The position numbers and the translations under genes were made by a program. Positions 44,040 to 53,531 of a stretch of DNA of 64,000 nt are shown one piece after another (position 1 is the stretch's first letter; each line of letters opens with the position of its first letter). A model generated the notes under the pieces. The model was not told the origin of the DNA, ran no database searches, and saw only the letters and a program-made list of their open reading frames with translations. Source of the DNA: Phycisphaerales bacterium (GTDB lineage: Bacteria > Planctomycetota > Phycisphaerae > Phycisphaerales > UBA1924); contig JADLCX010000058.1 of assembly GCA_020846975.1 (NCBI GenBank), positions 62,001 through 126,000 on the forward strand. The letters are read 5' to 3'.

Positions 44040-46859
44040 ATGGGGCATGTTGAACGGGTTGCACGGCTGGCGCGGGGTCGGATGACCGCACAGGCCGCGA
44101 TTGCGCGACTCGGACCGGCCCTGCTCGCCGGGGCGTGCGGCGCGGCCGCCCTGGTCGCCATCGACCGGTTGGCCGATGTCTCGATCCCGCTCTCTCTGAG
44201 CCTGACCGTCCCGGTCGCCATCGCCGCCGTGGTCGGTTTAGCAGCGGCGTTCCGCCGCCGTCCCTCGCTGCTCGCGGCCGCGCAAGAGGTTGACCTGCGC
44301 CTGCGGCTGTCCGACAAGGTCTCGACTTCGCTCTCGCTCGCGCGCGCGAAGGACCCCTTCTCGCGGCTCGCGGTCGAAGCCGGCGAGTCCGCGGCGGCGG
44401 GCGCCGATGCCCGGCGCGCGGTGCCCATCCGCCTCGGCCGATCGTGGGGCGCGTGGCCCGTGATCCTGGGCCTGGCAGCCGCCGCGGGGCTGCTCGCTCC
44501 CAAGTGGTCCCCGGGTGCGCGAGCGAGGGAGGAGAGCCGACGCGATGCCTCCGCTCGGGCCGGCGTGCTGGACTCTCGCCTCGGAGCCGCGATCGAGAGC
44601 GTCAGGCAGACCGCCGATCCGTCTCTTCCCGCCAGCGAGTCCCAGACCAGGGCGCTCGAGGAACTCCGGCGCGAACTCGAAGGCGATCCACCGTCGCCGG
44701 CCGCGTCCTTGACGGGCGATCAACGCGCCGACCGACTCGACGAAGCCGTCTCGCGAGCCTCCGAAACGCTGAGTCAACTGGCCAACCAGCACGAACAGGC
44801 CGCCGAGGCCGCGCAGTCGGAGTCGGATGCGGTCCGTGACGAACTCGCGGGCCTGCCGGCATCCGAGCAGGATTCCTCGGCGCTCTCGCGGGCCATCCGC
44901 CGCGGCGATCTTGAGGCCGCCAAGCGTGCCGCGGACCAGCTTCTCAACCGCAACCGTTCGCTCGCGCCCGAGCAGCGTGAGCGCGCGGCCCGGGACCTCG
45001 AGCGCCTGGCGCAGGACCTTGACAAAGCCCGCGCGCCGGAGCCCGCCGAGTCGCCAGAAACACCCGCGAGCCGATCCAACGAGGCCGAAACTTCGACCCC
45101 TCCATCGCGAGATGCCGATCCAATCGAGGAGCATCCGGCCGAGCCCAAGCCGACCGCCGCGGAGAAGCAGGTCAAAAGCCTGCGCGACCGGGTCAAGGAA
45201 CTCGCTGATCGCTTGAAAGCGTCCCCAGAGCCGCCCGCCGCGGAGCATCCGGCGGGTGAGCCGGCGATGCGCGACGATGGCAAGCCGCGGACCGAGCCGC
45301 CGACGCGCAAGGCCAGCGATCGTTCCAGGCCGGAGCAGCCGACCGGATCGCAAGCCGATAGAGCCGACCAGCCCAGCGACAACGCTGACCAACCGGCGAT
45401 GACGCCGGAGCGAAACTCCAAAGCGAACCCGCCAGGCGAGCCGGGGTCCGGCGAACAGCCGAACAAGCCCGAGCAAGAGACCAAGCCGCAGCCATCTCCG
45501 ACCCGCGAGGCTCCCTCCGGAGGCGAGGCGGGTCGGCGGAAGCCATCGGAGAGCGGCGGGCGCGAATCCGGAGATTCCCGCACCGATCACAAGGCCGACC
45601 GACCCTCGACAGGCGAACAGACGACGCAACAGGCGACCAGCGGCAAACCGAGTCAACCCAAACCGACGGAGAAGCCGGCGCAGGGGACGGGCGAGTCCAA
45701 GCCCGGGCGGCAAGTCGGGGAACCCGAGCCCGGCGAGCCATCCAAGCCTCAATCTCAGCCCGCCGAACGGAAGGAGTCGCAAGCCGGGCGCGAGCCGACT
45801 CAGCGCACGCCATCGGAGAGTGGCGAGCAGCGACCGGGCGACACCAAGCCCGAGCAGCAAGTCGGTGAACCCAAGCCCGGCGATCAGCCCAAACCCCGGG
45901 CCGAGCCAACTTCGCCAGCGTCCAAGCGCACCGAACAATCGAAGGCGGGCGAGCAGAAGGCCGTGCGTGAGAACCCGGGGGAATCGCCCAACGCAAGCCC
46001 GGGCGAGGGCGAAGCCCCGAAGCCCCCGCCGCAAGGCGCTTCCGACTCGCGCCCGCGGCAGGGTCAACGCGGTGAACAGCCACGCGCTGAAGGCCAGCAG
46101 CCCGAGCCGGCGACGGGCGACCGTTCGAAGTCCGGTCAGGCTTCCGATACGAACTCCAAGCCCAATCCAGGCCGCTCGGATCGCCCGAACCCGGAGAAGC
46201 CCTCGTCCGATCAGACGTCGCGGAAGGCCGATGGCGAATCTCCCGATTCCAGCACACCGCCGCTTACAGATTCGCAGCGAGAGTCGGTCGAGGACCTCCG
46301 CAAGCAACTCGAAGAGATGTCCAAGCCCGGTCAGGACGCCGCGAAGCGCCGACAAGCGGCGGATGAACTTCGCAGGCGCGCGCAAGACCTGTACGACGCG
46401 GCCAGCCCGGAGCAGAAGGCGAAGATGGAGCGCTGGGCCCGCGAAGCGGCTCGCCGGCATGACCGGGGTGCCGCTCGACCGTCCGATCGTCCCGGCGAAC
46501 AGCCCGGCCGCGACAACGTGGCGACCAAGCCCGATGCGCCGACCGGCAAGCCACGGTTCGCGCCGGTCGATGCCTCGCCGCGAGAACTTCCCCGCTCGAG
46601 CGCCGAGTCGCGCGACCAGGTGGTGGCCGAGTGGCTGGGTGATGGTCAACACCGGTCCTCCACATCCGATGAAGCCGTCGAGGGTCGCCTGCGCGAAGCG
46701 GCACGCAGCGCGGAGCAGGCGATCGGCGATCGCACGGTGCCCAGCCGGTACGACCGCGTCCTGCGCGAGTACTTCAACCGGCTGCCGGCGCGGGTCCTGC
46801 ACAAGCCCGCGCTTCCCTCGGAAACGCCCGCGGCCGCTCCCGCCAAGGATGCGCCGTGA
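44040..46859 (+). CDS. Large membrane protein with a Pro/Glu/Lys-rich repeat region
   Basis: About 939 residues. Three hydrophobic segments lie near the N-terminus (about 25-42, 50-72 and 140-157), followed by an acidic, helical stretch to about 340. The next 500 residues are low-complexity and rich in Pro, Glu, Lys, Ser and Gly, with recurrent units such as VGEPKPGDQPKP and KPSESGG. A final helical region (about 740-800, ESVEDLRKQLEEM) and a short conserved tail follow. Its end overlaps the VWA gene start. The layout resembles DUF4175-type membrane proteins near VWA genes; function unknown. An ATG at 44040 is used; a TTG at 44034 is possible. Confidence 0.8.
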   Translation: MGHVERVARLARGRMTAQAAIARLGPALLAGACGAAALVAIDRLADVSIPLSLSLTVPVAIAAVVGLAAAFRRRPSLLAAAQEVDLRLRLSDKVSTSLSLARAKDPFSRLAVEAGESAAAGADARRAVPIRLGRSWGAWPVILGLAAAAGLLAPKWSPGARAREESRRDASARAGVLDSRLGAAIESVRQTADPSLPASESQTRALEELRRELEGDPPSPAASLTGDQRADRLDEAVSRASETLSQLANQHEQAAEAAQSESDAVRDELAGLPASEQDSSALSRAIRRGDLEAAKRAADQLLNRNRSLAPEQRERAARDLERLAQDLDKARAPEPAESPETPASRSNEAETSTPPSRDADPIEEHPAEPKPTAAEKQVKSLRDRVKELADRLKASPEPPAAEHPAGEPAMRDDGKPRTEPPTRKASDRSRPEQPTGSQADRADQPSDNADQPAMTPERNSKANPPGEPGSGEQPNKPEQETKPQPSPTREAPSGGEAGRRKPSESGGRESGDSRTDHKADRPSTGEQTTQQATSGKPSQPKPTEKPAQGTGESKPGRQVGEPEPGEPSKPQSQPAERKESQAGREPTQRTPSESGEQRPGDTKPEQQVGEPKPGDQPKPRAEPTSPASKRTEQSKAGEQKAVRENPGESPNASPGEGEAPKPPPQGASDSRPRQGQRGEQPRAEGQQPEPATGDRSKSGQASDTNSKPNPGRSDRPNPEKPSSDQTSRKADGESPDSSTPPLTDSQRESVEDLRKQLEEMSKPGQDAAKRRQAADELRRRAQDLYDAASPEQKAKMERWAREAARRHDRGAARPSDRPGEQPGRDNVATKPDAPTGKPRFAPVDASPRELPRSSAESRDQVVAEWLGDGQHRSSTSDEAVEGRLREAARSAEQAIGDRTVPSRYDRVLREYFNRLPARVLHKPALPSETPAAAPAKDAP

Positions 46860-49800
46860 GCCTGCGTCTGCTCGAACCGATGTGGTTGCTGGTAGCGGCC
46901 GCGGCGGTTCCGCTCGCGCTGGTGGGTGTGCGCTGGCTTCGTGCCATGAGCGAGGGGCGGCGGTGGCTCTCGGTGCTCATCCGCTGCTTGTTTCTGGCCG
47001 CGGCCGCGCTGGCGCTCGCGGGCGCGACGTTGACCCGGGAGGTCGATCGCGTCTGCGTTGTCGCGCTGCTCGATGTCTCCGGGTCGGTTGAGCGCCTCTT
47101 CGATCCCGGGGTTAATGCGCAGGGGCGGAGGCTCGGCACGTGGGACCGCGTGCGGCCCCTGCTCGACCTCGGGTCCGCGCGACGTCGGCCCGACGACACT
47201 TCGGCCCTGATCGCCTTCGGAAAAGGCGCCTCGGTTCTCGCCGCGCCGCAGGCCGCGCCCCGCGACCGGTTCCTCGCCCAGGCCCCGGATTTCACCACGC
47301 TGCCCGCGTCCGCCTCCGGCGAGACCAACCTCGCCGAGGCCCTGCGTCTGGCGCCCGCGGTCGCGCCGCCAGGCTCGGCGCTGCGTGTGGTGGTGATCTC
47401 CGACGGCGTCGCAACGACCGGCGACACCGAGCAGGCGCTGGCCGAACTGGTCGGTGGGAGCGGCCGGAGACGGCAGGTTGCCGTCAACACGATCGGCCTT
47501 GTCTATCGGGCCGATCACGAGGTGTCGATCGAGTCCGTCGAATCTCCCGCGGCCGCGCCGAGCGAATCGACGGCCAGGATCCGCGTCACGCTCGCTTCGA
47601 CCGGTCCGGCATCGGGCACGCTCGAACTCTCGCGCGAGAACGAGCCGATCGACATCAACGGCGACGAACCGGGCACTCGTCGGGCGATCACGCTGGGCGC
47701 GGGCCGCACCACGCTGCTTCTGCCGGTGCGGCTGCCGCCGGGGCGCGTTCACAGGTTCGAGGCCGTGTTCACGCCCGACGCGGGGCAGGACACGATCGCC
47801 GACAACAACCGGGCACGGGCCGTCACACTGACGCCCGGCCGGAGTTCGCTCCTGCTCATCGACGGTGTCGGAGGGGGCGATGAGTCGGGCGCGGGCGCGA
47901 CACTGGCCAAGGCCCTCGGCGCGGCCGGCGTCGAAGTCGAGATGATCGCGCCCGAGCGAGTGCAGGCCGACCAGTTGTGGATGCAGCGTTACGACCTGAT
48001 CGTGCTGCAGAACGTCTCCGCCGATGCGCTCAACGAGGGCGTGAGCAGGGCGCTGGCGGAGTATGTCACGCGGTTCGGCGGGGGGCTGGTCATGGTCGGC
48101 GGCCCTGATTCGTTCGGCGCGGGCGGGTGGAAGGGCACGCCGATCGAGCCGATCCTGCCCGTGATCCTCGACCTGCCCGAACGGTTGATCTCGCCCGCCG
48201 CGGCCGTGGTGATCGTCATCGATTGTTCCGGGTCGATGGGCTTCCGGGTCATGGGCACGGGCAAGACGCAGCAGGAGATCGCCAACGACGGCGCGGCGGC
48301 GGCGGTGCGCACGCTGGACAAGACCGACCTGCTCGGCGTCATCATCTTCAACCAGACGCACCAGGTGCTGATCCCGCTCGGGCCCAACCGCGATCCGGAG
48401 GCGTCGGCCGAGAAGGTGCGGTCGATCTTCCCCGATGGCGGGACCAACCTGCCGCCCGCGCTCGAAGAGGCACACCGCCAGCTCCGCGCCGTCAAGGCCG
48501 ACGTCAAGCATGTCATCGTGCTCTCCGACGGCGTTTCGCAGGGTGCTCGCGAGTTGCCGGCGATGTGCGAGCGGCTGAAAGAGGACAACATCCGCGTGAC
48601 GACCATCGCCGTCGGGGATCGCGCCGACGCGGCGGGGATGCAGCAGATGGCGGCGCGGGGTGATGGCACCTTCTTCATGGTCACGGACCCGTCGCTCTTG
48701 CCCAGGATCTTCATCAAGGCGGTTCGCATCGTCCGCTCGCCGCAGATCCGGCTGACGCCCTTCACGCCGCGGCTGTTGGCGATCGGTTCCGCGCTGGTCG
48801 ATGGGCTGACCGATCCGCTCCCGGTGCTCGGTGGGCTGGTCCTGACTCAGGCCAGGCTCGAGCGCGGCGCGATGACGCCGATCGTCACGCCCGGCGGCGA
48901 GCCGGTGCTGGCGCACTGGAACGCCGGGGTCGGTCAGGTCGGCGCGTTCACGTCGGATGCGCACCTGTGGGCGAGGCAGTGGCTGACGCGGCCGGCGTAC
49001 TCGCGGATGTGGACGCAGGTTGTCCGCGGTCTGGCGCGTCCGCAGCCCGAGCGCGGGCAGGAACTCTCGCTCGAGACCGATGGGGACGACCTGCGCATCC
49101 GTGTGCTCGCGAGCGATGCCGCGGGCAGGCCCCGCGACGGCATGACGGTTTCCGGCTGGGTGCACGGCGGCAGCGATGAACGGCGCGAGGTCGTGCTCGC
49201 GCAGGTTGGGCCGGGCGAGTATGAGGGCCTGGTGAAGGGCCTGGGGGCGGGAAGCCAGAGCAGCCGGATCGTCACGCTCACGCCGAGCCTCGCCGGAAAG
49301 CCGATGGCTCCGCTGGTTGGGGGTGTGACTCCGGCCGCAAGCCCGGAGTTCGCCAGCCTGCGCTCGAACGAAGCCGGCCTGGCGCGGATCGCGGAGAGCA
49401 CCGGAGGGAAGTCGGTGGTTGTTCAGAGTGGCTCCGCGGCGGCGACGCCCGCCGAAGCGCCGTTTGACCTCTTCGACCGCTCGAAGGTCGTGCCTTCGCT
49501 TGCGCGGACACCCATCTGGCACGCGCTGCTGATCGCGATCATCGCCGTGTACCTTCTTGATGTCGGCTGCCGGCGCATCGCGTGGGATCGTTTGTTGAGC
49601 CGCGAGTTCGGGCGGTCGCTGCGGCGGACCGCCGCGGAGGCCGTGCGTGAGCGCGGCGATTCGGCGGCGCAGGCGGTGGGCCGGCTGCGCCAGACCGAGC
49701 AGGCGATCGATCAGCGGCTCGATGAGGGCCGGCTCGCGGCGGGGCACCCGAAGCAACTCTCGACCGACGATGCCAGGGCGTTGATCAAGGCGGAGCAGGC

Positions 49801-49966
49801 TCGCCGGAAGTCTGCAAGAGCCGCCGCAAAGGCCGGTTCGGGTGGGGAAGCGACCACGCCCCCGATCATCGAAGAGCCGGCGAAAGAGCCGGCTCCCGAT
49901 ACGCCGCCGAGCCTGGCCGAGGCCAAGCGTCGCGCGCGCAAGCGCATGGAAGAGGGGGATGGGTGA
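46856..49966 (+). CDS. VWA-domain membrane protein with glutamine-amidotransferase-like part
   Basis: A 1036-residue protein with a GTG start overlapping the previous TGA. Two N-terminal helices (about 8-60), a first VWA-like block from LLDVSGSVERL near residue 72, a class-I GATase-like block (LIVLQNVSADAL, GGGLVMVGGPDSFG), then a canonical VWA with MIDAS DCSGSMG near 455 and SDGVSQGAREL later. A C-terminal helix near 885-905 and a Lys/Arg/Ala-rich tail complete it. Such genes often belong to MoxR-DUF58-BatA-like operons; no MoxR or DUF58 gene is visible here. Confidence 0.85.
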   Translation: MSLRLLEPMWLLVAAAAVPLALVGVRWLRAMSEGRRWLSVLIRCLFLAAAALALAGATLTREVDRVCVVALLDVSGSVERLFDPGVNAQGRRLGTWDRVRPLLDLGSARRRPDDTSALIAFGKGASVLAAPQAAPRDRFLAQAPDFTTLPASASGETNLAEALRLAPAVAPPGSALRVVVISDGVATTGDTEQALAELVGGSGRRRQVAVNTIGLVYRADHEVSIESVESPAAAPSESTARIRVTLASTGPASGTLELSRENEPIDINGDEPGTRRAITLGAGRTTLLLPVRLPPGRVHRFEAVFTPDAGQDTIADNNRARAVTLTPGRSSLLLIDGVGGGDESGAGATLAKALGAAGVEVEMIAPERVQADQLWMQRYDLIVLQNVSADALNEGVSRALAEYVTRFGGGLVMVGGPDSFGAGGWKGTPIEPILPVILDLPERLISPAAAVVIVIDCSGSMGFRVMGTGKTQQEIANDGAAAAVRTLDKTDLLGVIIFNQTHQVLIPLGPNRDPEASAEKVRSIFPDGGTNLPPALEEAHRQLRAVKADVKHVIVLSDGVSQGARELPAMCERLKEDNIRVTTIAVGDRADAAGMQQMAARGDGTFFMVTDPSLLPRIFIKAVRIVRSPQIRLTPFTPRLLAIGSALVDGLTDPLPVLGGLVLTQARLERGAMTPIVTPGGEPVLAHWNAGVGQVGAFTSDAHLWARQWLTRPAYSRMWTQVVRGLARPQPERGQELSLETDGDDLRIRVLASDAAGRPRDGMTVSGWVHGGSDERREVVLAQVGPGEYEGLVKGLGAGSQSSRIVTLTPSLAGKPMAPLVGGVTPAASPEFASLRSNEAGLARIAESTGGKSVVVQSGSAAATPAEAPFDLFDRSKVVPSLARTPIWHALLIAIIAVYLLDVGCRRIAWDRLLSREFGRSLRRTAAEAVRERGDSAAQAVGRLRQTEQAIDQRLDEGRLAAGHPKQLSTDDARALIKAEQARRKSARAAAKAGSGGEATTPPIIEEPAKEPAPDTPPSLAEAKRRARKRMEEGDG

Positions 49967-50041
49967 GGCGCGTGGCATCAGAACGCTCCGGACGCGACCG
50001 CGCGCGGCGTACCTGCTGCGATGGCGAGGCGTTGTGGATCG

Positions 50042-51856
50042 TTATGCGCGAGGTTGGACGGTCGCGAGTCGGCGCGCGGTTGCGGCTTCGTCGGGAGGGG
50101 TGGCGACGATCTCGCCCATGAGCGAGAGCGATCTGGCGGCGGTAATGCGCACCGAGATGATGCGCCCGATCATGGCCGCGGCCTGCTGTGGGCCGCTATC
50201 ACTCGCCGGAAGATCGACGTGCACAATGAGGTCGCCTTCGGTGCGGGCGGAGATCTGCACGGCGGCGGGGGACGACTCGGGCTCTTCGATGTGCGAGGCC
50301 TCGCAGCCGCAGGCGACCTCGCACGCACCCTCCATGTGGTGGGGCTGGTGGCCGCGGATGGTGAGGCCGACAAGGCCGTTGGCGTGCGGCTTGGCCTTCT
50401 GGTCCCGGGCCTTCTTGCGGACTTCGTGCTGGCTGAGGCCCTCGACGAAGACTTCGAGCGTCTGGCCGATGTACTCGCGAGAGACCTCATCGCTGATGCG
50501 CTGCTGGAGCGCGAGCAGGGCGTTGTTGCGCCGGCGTTTGACGGCTTCGGGGATGTCGTCGGTCAGTTTGTCGAAGGCGATCGTGCCGGGGCGCGGCGAG
50601 TACTTGAAGATGAAGCAGTTCTTGTACCGCGCCCCTTCCAGCAGCGTGACGGTTGCGCAGTGGTCCTCTTCGGTCTCGCTCGGGAAGCCCACGATGATGT
50701 CGCCCGCGATGGTGAGCGGGCGGCCAAGTTCCGGCTGGTGCAGGTGCGAGCGGGCGCGGTCGAGGAACTCCAGGTACTCCTCGACGGTGTACCCGCGGTT
50801 CATCATGGAGAGGATGCGGTTGGAGCCGCTCTGGGCCGGGACGTGCAGGTAGCGGCAGATGCGGGGGTGGTCGCGGATGACTTCGAGGACATCGTTGCCG
50901 AAGTCTCGCGGGTAGCTGGTCACGAAGCGGAGGCGCCGGATCGCGGGGACCTCTTCGTGGATCATCGCGAGCAGGTCGGCGAAGGTGGTGGTGCGCTCGC
51001 CGGCGAAGGGGTCGCGGTCGTGGCCGCCCTTGTAACTGCGGCCCTTCTGGGGCTGCGTGATTCCGCCGACGCTCACGGCCGCGCCGTGCTCGAAGCGGTA
51101 GTGGTTGACGGTCTGGCCCAGGAGCGTGACTTCGAGGACGCCCGAATCGGCCAGCCGCTTGCACTCATCGACGATGTGCCGCGGCGGGCGGTGCATCTCG
51201 GCGCCGCGGGTGAAGGGGACGACGCAGTAGGTGCAGAACTTGTTGCAGCCGCGGGTGATTCGGACGTACGCGCTGCGCGTGTGGCCGTGGTCCTCGGGGC
51301 TGACGGCGCGGGAAAGGTCGAGCAGTTCGAGCGAGTCTTCCGCGGCGGCGAGGGTCGCGCTGCGGCGGGAGGTGTTGCCCTGGAGGGCGACCTGGCGGGC
51401 GGAGGGGGTGGCATGTCGGGCCTCCGGCCCGGCGTCAGGTCGCACGCACGCTTCGCTGTCGGGCGGGAGACCCGACGTACCAAGAGGCATCCGCGTCCGC
51501 ACCGCGTTGTCGAGCAGGCTCGGCAGTTTGTCGAGCTCGCCCGGTCCGCAGAGGATGTCCACGACGGGCATCCGCTTGATGAGGTCCTCGCCGTCGCGCT
51601 CGGCCATGCAGCCGAGGACGCCGACGACGATCTCGGGCCGGACCTGCTTGCGGAACTTGTCGAGGCCCAGACGCGACCAGACCTTCTGCTCGGCGTGCTC
51701 CCGGACCGAGCAGGTGTTGTAGAGGATGACATCCGCCGCATCGGCATCGGTCGTGAAGCGGTAGCCCAGGGCGCGGAGACTTCCGGTGACGAGTTCGCTG
51801 TCGAGCTCGTTCATCTGGCAGCCGAAGGTTTCGAGATAGACGGACTTGCTGGGCAT
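50042..51856 (-). CDS. miaB: tRNA-2-methylthio-N6-dimethylallyladenosine synthase MiaB
   Basis: A radical-SAM methylthiotransferase that modifies A37 of tRNAs reading U-starting codons. The N-terminal domain has the three Cys for the auxiliary cluster (FGCQM, NTCSVRE, LGCMAE); the radical SAM motif is RGCNKFCTYCVVPFTRG near residue 203, and a TRAM domain closes the protein. It is about 604 residues, longer than the usual 440-480, owing to two insertions: one at about residues 125-149 from palindromic DNA (see the repeat entry) and another in the TRAM region. The start at 51856 fits the family. Confidence 0.92.
   Translation of the reverse strand: MPSKSVYLETFGCQMNELDSELVTGSLRALGYRFTTDADAADVILYNTCSVREHAEQKVWSRLGLDKFRKQVRPEIVVGVLGCMAERDGEDLIKRMPVVDILCGPGELDKLPSLLDNAVRTRMPLGTSGLPPDSEACVRPDAGPEARHATPSARQVALQGNTSRRSATLAAAEDSLELLDLSRAVSPEDHGHTRSAYVRITRGCNKFCTYCVVPFTRGAEMHRPPRHIVDECKRLADSGVLEVTLLGQTVNHYRFEHGAAVSVGGITQPQKGRSYKGGHDRDPFAGERTTTFADLLAMIHEEVPAIRRLRFVTSYPRDFGNDVLEVIRDHPRICRYLHVPAQSGSNRILSMMNRGYTVEEYLEFLDRARSHLHQPELGRPLTIAGDIIVGFPSETEEDHCATVTLLEGARYKNCFIFKYSPRPGTIAFDKLTDDIPEAVKRRRNNALLALQQRISDEVSREYIGQTLEVFVEGLSQHEVRKKARDQKAKPHANGLVGLTIRGHQPHHMEGACEVACGCEASHIEEPESSPAAVQISARTEGDLIVHVDLPASDSGPQQAAAMIGRIISVRITAARSLSLMGEIVATPPDEAATARRLATVQPRA
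51411..51482. repeat. Twin palindromic repeat inserted in frame within miaB
   Basis: Two hairpin-forming elements lie 26 bases apart: CGGGCC/GGCCCG (51417-51422 with 51426-51431, loop TCC) and GTCGGG/CCCGAC (51458-51463 with 51471-51476, seven-base loop). They resemble bacterial REP-like palindromes, which normally sit between genes. Here they are read through in the miaB frame as a loop near SGLPPDSEACVRPDAGPEA, between the first domain and the radical SAM core. Confidence 0.6.
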
Positions 51857-52028
51857 GATGGGGGCGTCTGGGAGCGTGAGGCCGGCAAGTTTAGGGGGAA
51901 ATCCGGCTCTCGCCCAGCCGCGAACCACGAGACTGCCGACGCGGGTCGCGGCGTCATGCCGAGCGCGACAACGCATTGCGGAGAGTCATGGGAAACCTGA
52001 TGGCGCTGGTTTCGGGTAGACTGAGGCC

Positions 52029-53219
52029 ATGCTGCAACGCGTGCTCTCGGTTTGTCTGCTCGTTGTCTCGATGTCGGTCGCCGGGTGCGGGGTCAACGGC
52101 CCGGCGCAGTGTCGATCCTCCGAGCCGGATACCGGCCTGAGGGGTCATCTGCTGGTGATCGGCGGCGGACTGGATGATGACAACAGGCCGGTGTACGAGC
52201 GGTTCGTCACATTGGCGAAGCAGGCTGCGAGGCCCGAGGACAGGGAGGCCCCGCGGGTCGTCATCGCCACGGCCGCAAGCGGGAACGAGGAGCCGAACGT
52301 CACGGGGAAGCGACAGTCGATCTCGGCGTATTGTCCGACCTGCCGGATCGATGCGGTCATGCGGGCGACTTCGACGGAGGAGACGGTCGCGCTGATCGAT
52401 GCGGCGAGCGCGATGTTCTTCACCGGGGGCGATCAGAAGCGGATCACGACGCGGTACCTCAAGGATGGGCAGGACACGCCCGAGTCGCTGGCGATGCGGC
52501 GGCTGCTCGCTCGCGGCGGGGTGATCGCCGGGACCAGCGCGGGCGATGCGATGATGTCGGACCCGATGTTCTTCACGGGCCGGAGCGCCGAGGCGCTGGG
52601 GATCCGGTCGAATCGCACCCAGCGCGGCGACGATGATGATGCCGATGACAAGCGCCAGGGGGGGGCGCGCGAACTGCCGCTGGGGCCGCAGATCGGCCAG
52701 GGGATGAACTTCGTGCCGTGGGTGATCACGGACTCGCACTTCTTCGAGCGGCATCGGTTCGGGCGGCTGGTCGCCGCGTGCGAGGCGAGCGGCAAGCGGC
52801 TGGGGCTGGGTGTTGGGGAGGATGCGTGCGTGGAGATCGACCTCGCAACGGGCGAGTGCATCGGGGTGAGCGTGGCGGATTCGCTGTTGGTCGATGCGGG
52901 GGGGATCGAGCGGGACAACCTCACGCGCCGGAACATCCGGGCGATGGTGGTCCAGAAGGGGACGCGCGTGTCGCTGCCGTTGCGGCTGCGCGTGAAGCCC
53001 AACCCCGCGCCGGCGATGCCGACGATCGTCGATGAGGTCCCCGTGGTCGAGCCGGGGCAGAACCGGCAACTGGCTTCGTGGCGGTTCTTCCTGAACGCGC
53101 AGATGCCGACCGCGCCCGGCGAGGCTCCGGTGGTGCGGCGGTTGAAACTCGACGGATTCGAGCAGTTCGGCTGGAGCGCGGGTGGGGGGTGGAGCGTGGT
53201 GGAGATCCGGCCGCTGTGA
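52029..53219 (+). CDS. Lipoprotein cyanophycinase (peptidase S51)
   Basis: A 396-residue S51-family serine peptidase that would cut the Asp-Arg polymer cyanophycin to dipeptides. The nucleophile elbow is IAGTSAGDAMM with Ser near residue 170, preceded by FFTGGDQKR, and ITDSHFFERHRFGRL carries the His region. A lipoprotein signal (VCLLVVSMSVAGC) puts it on the outer side of the inner membrane or the outer membrane, unlike most cytoplasmic cyanophycinases. It has an acidic insert (RGDDDDADDKRQGG) near residue 200. No cyanophycin synthetase gene is seen nearby. Confidence 0.9.
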   Translation: MLQRVLSVCLLVVSMSVAGCGVNGPAQCRSSEPDTGLRGHLLVIGGGLDDDNRPVYERFVTLAKQAARPEDREAPRVVIATAASGNEEPNVTGKRQSISAYCPTCRIDAVMRATSTEETVALIDAASAMFFTGGDQKRITTRYLKDGQDTPESLAMRRLLARGGVIAGTSAGDAMMSDPMFFTGRSAEALGIRSNRTQRGDDDDADDKRQGGARELPLGPQIGQGMNFVPWVITDSHFFERHRFGRLVAACEASGKRLGLGVGEDACVEIDLATGECIGVSVADSLLVDAGGIERDNLTRRNIRAMVVQKGTRVSLPLRLRVKPNPAPAMPTIVDEVPVVEPGQNRQLASWRFFLNAQMPTAPGEAPVVRRLKLDGFEQFGWSAGGGWSVVEIRPL

Positions 53220-53490
53220 AAGGGAAGGTGGCGCGAGCGATGGGGCGGCGTGGTGCGCGGTTCGGAGAGCCGCCATACCGGGAGATCGAGCGGGTGAGGG
53301 GGTAACCTGGCCGCCGTTCCTGTGGCAGTTCAGAGGCGAGGAGCTGCGTGCACGCCGTCTGCGGCGGGCAACAAGCGCTTCCGGGGGCGCAAGAAACGGA
53401 GCAGTGGACGCGACGCGGCGAGCATTGGCGCGGAGCCACACAATCCACGGTGTCGCGAAGCGGCGGCGGTGAAAGCCTCGACGATCGCAA
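53220..53490. other. Gap with no supported gene
   Basis: This stretch after the cyanophycinase gene holds only short overlapping open frames with no start signal or recognisable product. It lies just downstream of the minus-strand terminator at 53491-53531 and has no repeat I could find. Confidence 0.5.
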
Positions 53491-53531
53491 AAAGAAAAAT
53501 CCCCGCTACGACCGGTCAGTTCGTAGCGGGG
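53491..53531 (-). terminator. Strong intrinsic terminator
   Basis: A perfect 11-base stem (53501-53511 with 53521-53531, nine-base loop), followed on the minus strand by a T-rich run (ATTTTTCTTTTT). It is the best-formed intrinsic terminator in the window and ends the noncoding RNA entry at 53491-53708. Its orientation shows that the transcript comes from the minus strand. Confidence 0.85.

Noticed and set aside
44238-46802. A minus-strand frame of about 850 codons opposite the low-complexity membrane protein.
   Set aside because: It is a mirror of repetitive GC-rich sequence. I kept the plus strand because its start gives membrane helices and its end overlaps the VWA gene in GTGA.
46646-49978. 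A minus-strand frame of over 1100 codons opposite the VWA gene.
   Set aside because: Arg/Ala-rich composition with no motif, and it is fully covered by the plus-strand VWA protein with a clear MIDAS site.
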